The position numbers and the translations under genes were made by a program. From NCBI RefSeq assembly GCF_900156605.1, contig NZ_FTOA01000009.1:34549-98548 (forward strand): a DNA stretch of 64,000 nt, in the 5' to 3' direction. Shown piece by piece: positions 60,151 to 64,000 of this stretch (position 1 is the first letter of the stretch; the number at the start of each line of letters is the position of its first letter). Source of the DNA: Insolitispirillum peregrinum (lineage in GTDB: Bacteria > Pseudomonadota > Alphaproteobacteria > Rhodospirillales > Rhodospirillaceae). A model generated the notes under the pieces. It did no database searches. It saw nothing but the letters and a program-made list of their open reading frames with translations, and was not told where the DNA came from.

Positions 60151-61527
60151 TTACTTTACAATTTGAACGGAATAGTCGCTGCCATCGGGATGCAGGCCCT
60201 GACAGTCGGCCTTGCCGTCCTTGCCCTGTTTGCAGGCGACCTTTGACGGATCAAACACCTGACCGTCGGGGCAGGTGGCTGCCGCTGTCTGGTTCAGCGT
60301 CAGTTGCCCACCCGCAATGGCGGCAGTGACCGGTGCGGCGCACTTTACCCCGTCGCTGCGTTCGATGGTGGCGGTGCCTTTGCCGTCCTTGATGTCGTAT
60401 TCGACTTCCAGCGGGCGGCCGGTCTGGCTGTCCATCAGGCCCGTGCGCGAGCGCCAGTGGCCGTTCAGAAAACTGGTGTCGCCCTTGTTCATCGCATCGG
60501 CGGGCAGGATCAGCGGCTGCGGCGGGACGGTGGTGCCATCCTTGCCCTTGTCTGCCGCTGTCTTGTCGGCTGGAAGGTCGGTTTTTTTGTCCGCGTTGGG
60601 GGCGGTGCCGTCCTTGGGCTGGTCTTTTGGCAGCTCTGGCGGGGTCTGGGGGGGCTGATCCTGATTCTTGTCCTGATTCTGGTCTTTGTTCGGGCTGTCG
60701 ATCGGCAGGGCCGGATCAACGGTGGCGGGGGTGGAGGCGCTGCCGGTACCGGGAACCAGCACCGCTCCGCCCTGAGGCGTGACCGGGACGACCGGGACCA
60801 CGGCGGTTCCGGTATCCGGGGTGGTTGGCAGCGTCGGAGCATCGACGGTCGGGAGCGGCAGGACAGGCAGGATACCGGGCAGAGGTACCGCTACGCCACA
60901 GCTGCGCAGGCCAAACAGCAGGAGGGCCAGCAGCAACAACAAGGGCAGCAACAGCCACAGCCAGCGCCACCATGGACGGGATACGACCACCGGGGCCAGC
61001 ACCGGGGCTGCCGCAGCAGGGGTTGCAGCGGTTGCGGCGGGTTGCCATGGCAAATCACGCAGCACGTCATGGTCCGGTGCTGCCCCCAGTGGGTCAAAGC
61101 CCCAAAAGGTCAGCACCGGACGGCCGTCAACCAGATGGATGTGGCTTTCATCGGGAATGTGCAGGGCCAGGGGCAGCATCCGCCCGAGGACTTCGGCGTC
61201 GTCACTGCTGCCGGGGCGGGCGAGCAGGCTTTGACTGTGGGCGGCGAAATCCTGACGGGCCTGCGCAATGATGGCCCGTGCCGGGGCGCGCTCTTCTTCC
61301 GAGGCGGCAGACCACGGCACCACAAAGCTGCCGCTGGGGGCATACCACGAGATGGTGTCGCCGGCTTCGTTCACCTGCGGGATGGCCAGCAGGTTGGCAT
61401 ACTCGGCCCCCATCCGGCGTTTGACGATCGCCCGCAATTGCGGGGCAGCCGAGCTGACCGGGCGGCCAACAGCCCCCAGCGCCTTGTACTCGCGCAGGCG
61501 ACCGGTTCGTAACAGAACCCCTGACAT
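60151..61527 (-). CDS. SrfA-like membrane protein
   Basis: A 458-residue protein with an N-terminal cytoplasmic domain (residues 1-165) containing IHLVDGRPVLTFWGFDPLG, one membrane anchor (WWRWLWLLLPLLLLLALLLF), a long Pro/Thr/Asp/Lys-rich linker and a small C-terminal beta domain (FLNGHWRSRTGLMDSQTGRP, then cysteines ATCPDGQVF and DCQGLHP). The layout is close to the neighbouring VWA protein, and the N-terminal motif is shared with it and with the DUF2135 protein. The match to SrfA is by context and architecture. It starts 92 bases after the upstream gene and ends 19 bases before SrfB. Confidence 0.72.
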   Translation of the reverse strand: MSGVLLRTGRLREYKALGAVGRPVSSAAPQLRAIVKRRMGAEYANLLAIPQVNEAGDTISWYAPSGSFVVPWSAASEEERAPARAIIAQARQDFAAHSQSLLARPGSSDDAEVLGRMLPLALHIPDESHIHLVDGRPVLTFWGFDPLGAAPDHDVLRDLPWQPAATAATPAAAAPVLAPVVVSRPWWRWLWLLLPLLLLLALLLFGLRSCGVAVPLPGILPVLPLPTVDAPTLPTTPDTGTAVVPVVPVTPQGGAVLVPGTGSASTPATVDPALPIDSPNKDQNQDKNQDQPPQTPPELPKDQPKDGTAPNADKKTDLPADKTAADKGKDGTTVPPQPLILPADAMNKGDTSFLNGHWRSRTGLMDSQTGRPLEVEYDIKDGKGTATIERSDGVKCAAPVTAAIAGGQLTLNQTAAATCPDGQVFDPSKVACKQGKDGKADCQGLHPDGSDYSVQIVK

Positions 61528-61619
61528 CTCTCGGTTTCTCCCCTTGGGCGGTCGGCAGAATGTTTCAGTTAAGAATCCCGCGACGGCGCAGGATCAGCAG
61601 GCAGGATGGTCTACAGCCG

Positions 61620-63383
61620 TTATTGCGGGCAGTTTGCCGGGACCGGCTTTTCGCCCGATGCCTGCTGAACCAGCTTGGGCAGGTCGTCGATCGACTTCAT
61701 GGTCAGCAGCTTGCCGCCGGTGGCGTCGGCGATACAGCGGCCCTCGCCCATGCCGTTCACGTCGATGACGTTGATGGTCAGGTTCGGCTTGCTGGCCTTC
61801 AGCGCGCGGGCCGTGGCGCACGGGTCGCCCCCACAGGAGTCTTCGCCATCGGTGACCACCACCAGCGTCGCCGGAACCGAGCGGCCATCAACCATGTTGC
61901 CTGCGCGTTCAATGCCACGGGCGAGGGGCGTCCCCTTTTGCGGGGTGATGCTGCTCAGGCGGCTGCGCAGTTCGCCCCGTTCGGCCGGGCTGAAGAACTT
62001 GTAGTTGTCGGCTCCCTGACATTTGCCGAACACCACCAGCCCGACATCCATATCCTTGGGCAGCGTTGAAACGGTGTAGTCCACCGCAGTCTTGGCTGCG
62101 CTGAGACGGTCGTTGCCGGTTCCCCCCTGCATGGATTCCAGTTGGCGCAGGGCCTGACCATCGCCACCGCGGGCGCGGGCGATCAGGCTGCGGATTTCAG
62201 CCTCCGAGACGCCAGCCTTCAGGGCCATGCTGCCCGAGCTGTCGAGCAGGATCACCAGTTCCGGGGCTTCCCACTTTTTACGCGGCGGAGGGCAGCTTGC
62301 CTGTTGCTGGGTGCTCTTGGGTGGTGCCTTGGCGGCTCCGTCCTTGGGGGGCGTTTCCTTTTGAGGCGGCGGGGCTTCCTTGGTGACGGGCGGTTTGGTC
62401 GGTTGCGGCTTTGGTGGTTCGGTCTTGGTCGGCTCTTGGGGAGGCTCCTGTTTGGGAACCTCTGTCTTGGGCTGTTCGGGCTGCGGCGGGACCAGCGGAG
62501 CCGGTTCGGTGACCGGTGGAACCGGCGTCGGGTCTTGCGCTGGCGGAGTGTCGGGCAGGGTGGTCGGAGCCGGGCAGGCTGCCAGCCGGGCCGCGAGGTC
62601 CTTTTCTGCCTTGGCAATGTCAGCCCGCAGCTTGTCTTCCTCGGCCTGCAAGGCAGCGAGGCGGTCTTGTTGCGATGTGTCGGTGGTGACCGTGGTGTCC
62701 GGCAGGGCAGGCGACAGCCAGGGCAGGGGCCAGAATTTCCACCAGATCAGCAACAGCAAAAGAAGCAGCAGCAACAGGCCGATCAGGGTCGCCCACAGGC
62801 AACCCCGCTTGGGGGCAGCGGCAACGGCAGCCGTTCCTGCTGCTGCGGTCGCTGCTGTCGCAGCAGGGGCGGCGACATCTGGACTGGTGCCCGCGGTCGG
62901 CGGCTCTGCCGGGCGGACAGGCGTCGCCGGAATGCGGCTGGCCGGAACGGCCATCGCCGCCCCTGCGCTCAGGCGTCCCCAGCCAATCACCACCGGCTGC
63001 CCGTTCAGCACATAAACGGCATCCTCGGGCGGCAGGGCACTGACCGTTGCCAGAACAGAAGACAGCGGATTGTCCGGGTGGCGGGCGGCCAGATCGCGCA
63101 GCGCGCTGAGCCGGTCAGACAGCAGCTTTGCCGCCCGTTCCTTTTCTCTGGCAGGCAACGAGCTGTAGGGCACGGGTTGCCCGCCAATATCGCTGTACCA
63201 TTCGACAAAAGCCGCGCCGGGAACCAGCAGGGGTTCGGCAAGAACAGAGGCCGATGCAGGCTGAAGGTAGCGGCGGATAAAAGATGTCAGTTGTGGATGA
63301 AACTGCCAGATCGGGCGGTTTTCATGCAGGGAAGGATGGAGAGTAGACGTTTCCGTCCGTGCAATTCTTACTTTTTGCACCAT
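61620..63383 (-). CDS. SrfA-like membrane protein with C-terminal von Willebrand A domain
   Basis: A 587-residue protein. Its N-terminal domain (1-155) carries AVYVLNGQPVVIGWGRLS; one anchor follows at about 195-220 (LWATLIGLLLLLLLLLLIWW), then a short coiled coil, a very Pro-rich linker (residues 270-370) and a VWA domain (372-585) with a complete MIDAS, DSSGS at 381-385, GTPLARGIE and VVVTDGEDSCGGD. In topology the VWA domain is periplasmic and faces the other exported VWA protein. AGGAGA lies directly upstream of ATG 63383. It is the first gene of the 19-kb train. Confidence 0.82.
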   Translation of the reverse strand: MVQKVRIARTETSTLHPSLHENRPIWQFHPQLTSFIRRYLQPASASVLAEPLLVPGAAFVEWYSDIGGQPVPYSSLPAREKERAAKLLSDRLSALRDLAARHPDNPLSSVLATVSALPPEDAVYVLNGQPVVIGWGRLSAGAAMAVPASRIPATPVRPAEPPTAGTSPDVAAPAATAATAAAGTAAVAAAPKRGCLWATLIGLLLLLLLLLLIWWKFWPLPWLSPALPDTTVTTDTSQQDRLAALQAEEDKLRADIAKAEKDLAARLAACPAPTTLPDTPPAQDPTPVPPVTEPAPLVPPQPEQPKTEVPKQEPPQEPTKTEPPKPQPTKPPVTKEAPPPQKETPPKDGAAKAPPKSTQQQASCPPPRKKWEAPELVILLDSSGSMALKAGVSEAEIRSLIARARGGDGQALRQLESMQGGTGNDRLSAAKTAVDYTVSTLPKDMDVGLVVFGKCQGADNYKFFSPAERGELRSRLSSITPQKGTPLARGIERAGNMVDGRSVPATLVVVTDGEDSCGGDPCATARALKASKPNLTINVIDVNGMGEGRCIADATGGKLLTMKSIDDLPKLVQQASGEKPVPANCPQ

Positions 63384-63625
63384 TCTCCTGAAACCTTCTT
63401 TTCAGCGTATCTCTGCTTTTTTACATAGCAGATTGCTGTAAAAAGAGGAATAGCCTATCTCGATTCGCCTGATAGTGGGCGGAATGAGCCTTTCGATGGG
63501 CAGGTTGGTGACGGCATTCTATATAGGGAGTGTCGCCCATTGGGAGGGGGCTTTGATTTTCGATGTGCTGCCGGTCGATGTGCACGGGTGCATTTGAGAA
63601 AATGCAGACTGTGAGAAAAAAACTG
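63384..63625. promoter_or_regulatory. Intergenic region upstream of the Srf-type operon, with inverted repeat
   Basis: An imperfect inverted repeat, TTTTTACATAGCA-GAT-TGCTGTAAAAAG, spans 63417-63445, about 35-60 bases upstream of the operon start codon, where an operator or a terminator for opposite transcription could lie. No clear promoter for the minus-strand operon was identified. The reading frame on the minus strand in this area lacks coding character. Confidence 0.5.
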
Positions 63626-64000
63626 TTGCGCCCGGCGACCTGTTTCGCTAAGTTCAATCCCTCGGCGGCGTTCGCTGCCTCTTCGATCTTCCTCTGATCG
63701 GTATCGCCATCCAAAACGCTTCGGCGTCGGCGACTGGTCGTCTCTGGTTTCTGCCTATTGGCGGTGCTGAAGAAAAAAGAAAGATTGATGAAAAAAAAAC
63801 GGTTGACAGGCTGCTGATGCAGCGGTAGAAACCGACCTCCCGCTGACGGGGAGCTTCGAGAGAGGCAAACGGTCAAGAAATTCAGGGCCTTCGGGGCTCG
63901 CCGGCAACGGTTCGCTGTTTGACATCGTGAAGAGACGGAAGGGATGCGTGGGCGGTTGCTCGATCAGTTGAGCAGTTGTCGCACACATCCTTAAGCCAAG
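63626..64000 (+). promoter_or_regulatory. Tandem promoters and leader of a ribosomal RNA operon
   Basis: Two promoter-like pairs: TTGCGC (63626-63631), 17 bases, TAAGTT (63649-63654); and TTGACA (63802-63807), 17 bases, TAGAAA (63825-63830). Downstream, GGTTCGCTGTTTGACATC (boxA-like antitermination region near 63910-63926) followed by GTGAAGAGACGGAAGGGATG and GTGGGCGG is very like the sequences that precede 16S rRNA in Rhodospirillaceae. The 16S gene itself would begin beyond the window end. Confidence rests on pattern recognition of the leader. Confidence 0.7.

Noticed and set aside
63421..63988. Minus-strand open frames upstream of the Srf-type operon
   Set aside because: No ribosome sites, low-complexity products, and the region matches an rRNA operon leader on the other strand.
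1..64000. CRISPR arrays, insertion sequences, prophage or toxin-antitoxin modules
   Set aside because: No spaced direct-repeat array, transposase, integrase or phage structural gene was found; the only tandem arrays are the 63-bp hairpins and the 27-bp coding repeats.

Overview
The window is high-GC DNA from an alphaproteobacterium, most like a free-living Rhodospirillales member. The evidence is a cytochrome bc1 cytochrome c1 gene, an F0 ATP synthase operon in the split b/b' order atpI-B-E-F'-F, a PiuC/Fiu iron locus, SrfB/SrfC homologues and an alphaproteobacterial-style rrn leader. I see no phage, transposase or CRISPR. The species is inference.

Layout. 1-10.1 kb is core: petC, a Tat-exported DsbA-like thiol oxidoreductase, smc, the F0 operon, an alanine-rich lipoprotein, and a strongly folded non-coding stretch ending in a terminator. 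10.2-27.9 kb is a catabolic island. It holds an ArgE-like deacylase and an aldehyde dehydrogenase (minus strand), two paralogous amine dehydrogenases of the trimethylamine/histamine dehydrogenase family, a NitT/TauT-type ABC importer, an HpaB-type flavin monooxygenase, RidA, a DUF1028 protein, a LysR regulator, an FMO-like monooxygenase and a cupin, interrupted by a TPR-glycosyltransferase gene on the other strand. Together they suggest uptake of a nitrogenous compound, oxidative deamination to an aldehyde, oxidation to an acid, ring or N-oxidation and deacylation. 28.0-31.4 kb is an AT-rich four-gene minus-strand block: a sulfotransferase, two small membrane proteins and an arylsulfotransferase-like protein. 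It looks acquired. 31.4-42.0 kb is an iron locus: a siderophore ABC importer (minus), a LysR-HTH/YbiB-like fusion protein, a TonB receptor, PiuC, a Sel1 protein and an FMN-dependent hydroxyacid oxidase. 42.0-44.0 kb is a DEAD-box helicase with a repetitive basic tail.

44.3-63.4 kb is one long minus-strand gene train of 13 genes with short gaps or overlaps. It encodes two SrfA-like transmembrane proteins (one with a von Willebrand A domain), SrfB (actin/Hsp70-type ATPase motifs), SrfC (P-loop GTPase-like), a transmembrane Sel1 protein, an exported VWA protein, a MacB/LolD-type ABC ATPase with an FtsX-type permease, a formylglycine-generating-enzyme fold lacking the catalytic cysteines, two coiled-coil lipoproteins, a trypsin-like protease and a DUF2135 protein. 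Three of the proteins share a short G-x-PV-(x)3-WG motif. This envelope-spanning system of unknown function is the best candidate here for something undescribed. The last ~400 bp hold tandem rrn-type promoters and a boxA-like leader, so a ribosomal RNA operon probably starts just beyond the window.

A family of ~105-bp palindromic elements bounded by TAGAGCA/TGCTCTA runs through the window. Copies abut or supply stop codons, and one encodes the C-terminus of a protein. A related 63-bp hairpin is present in three tandem copies inside the ABC importer operon.
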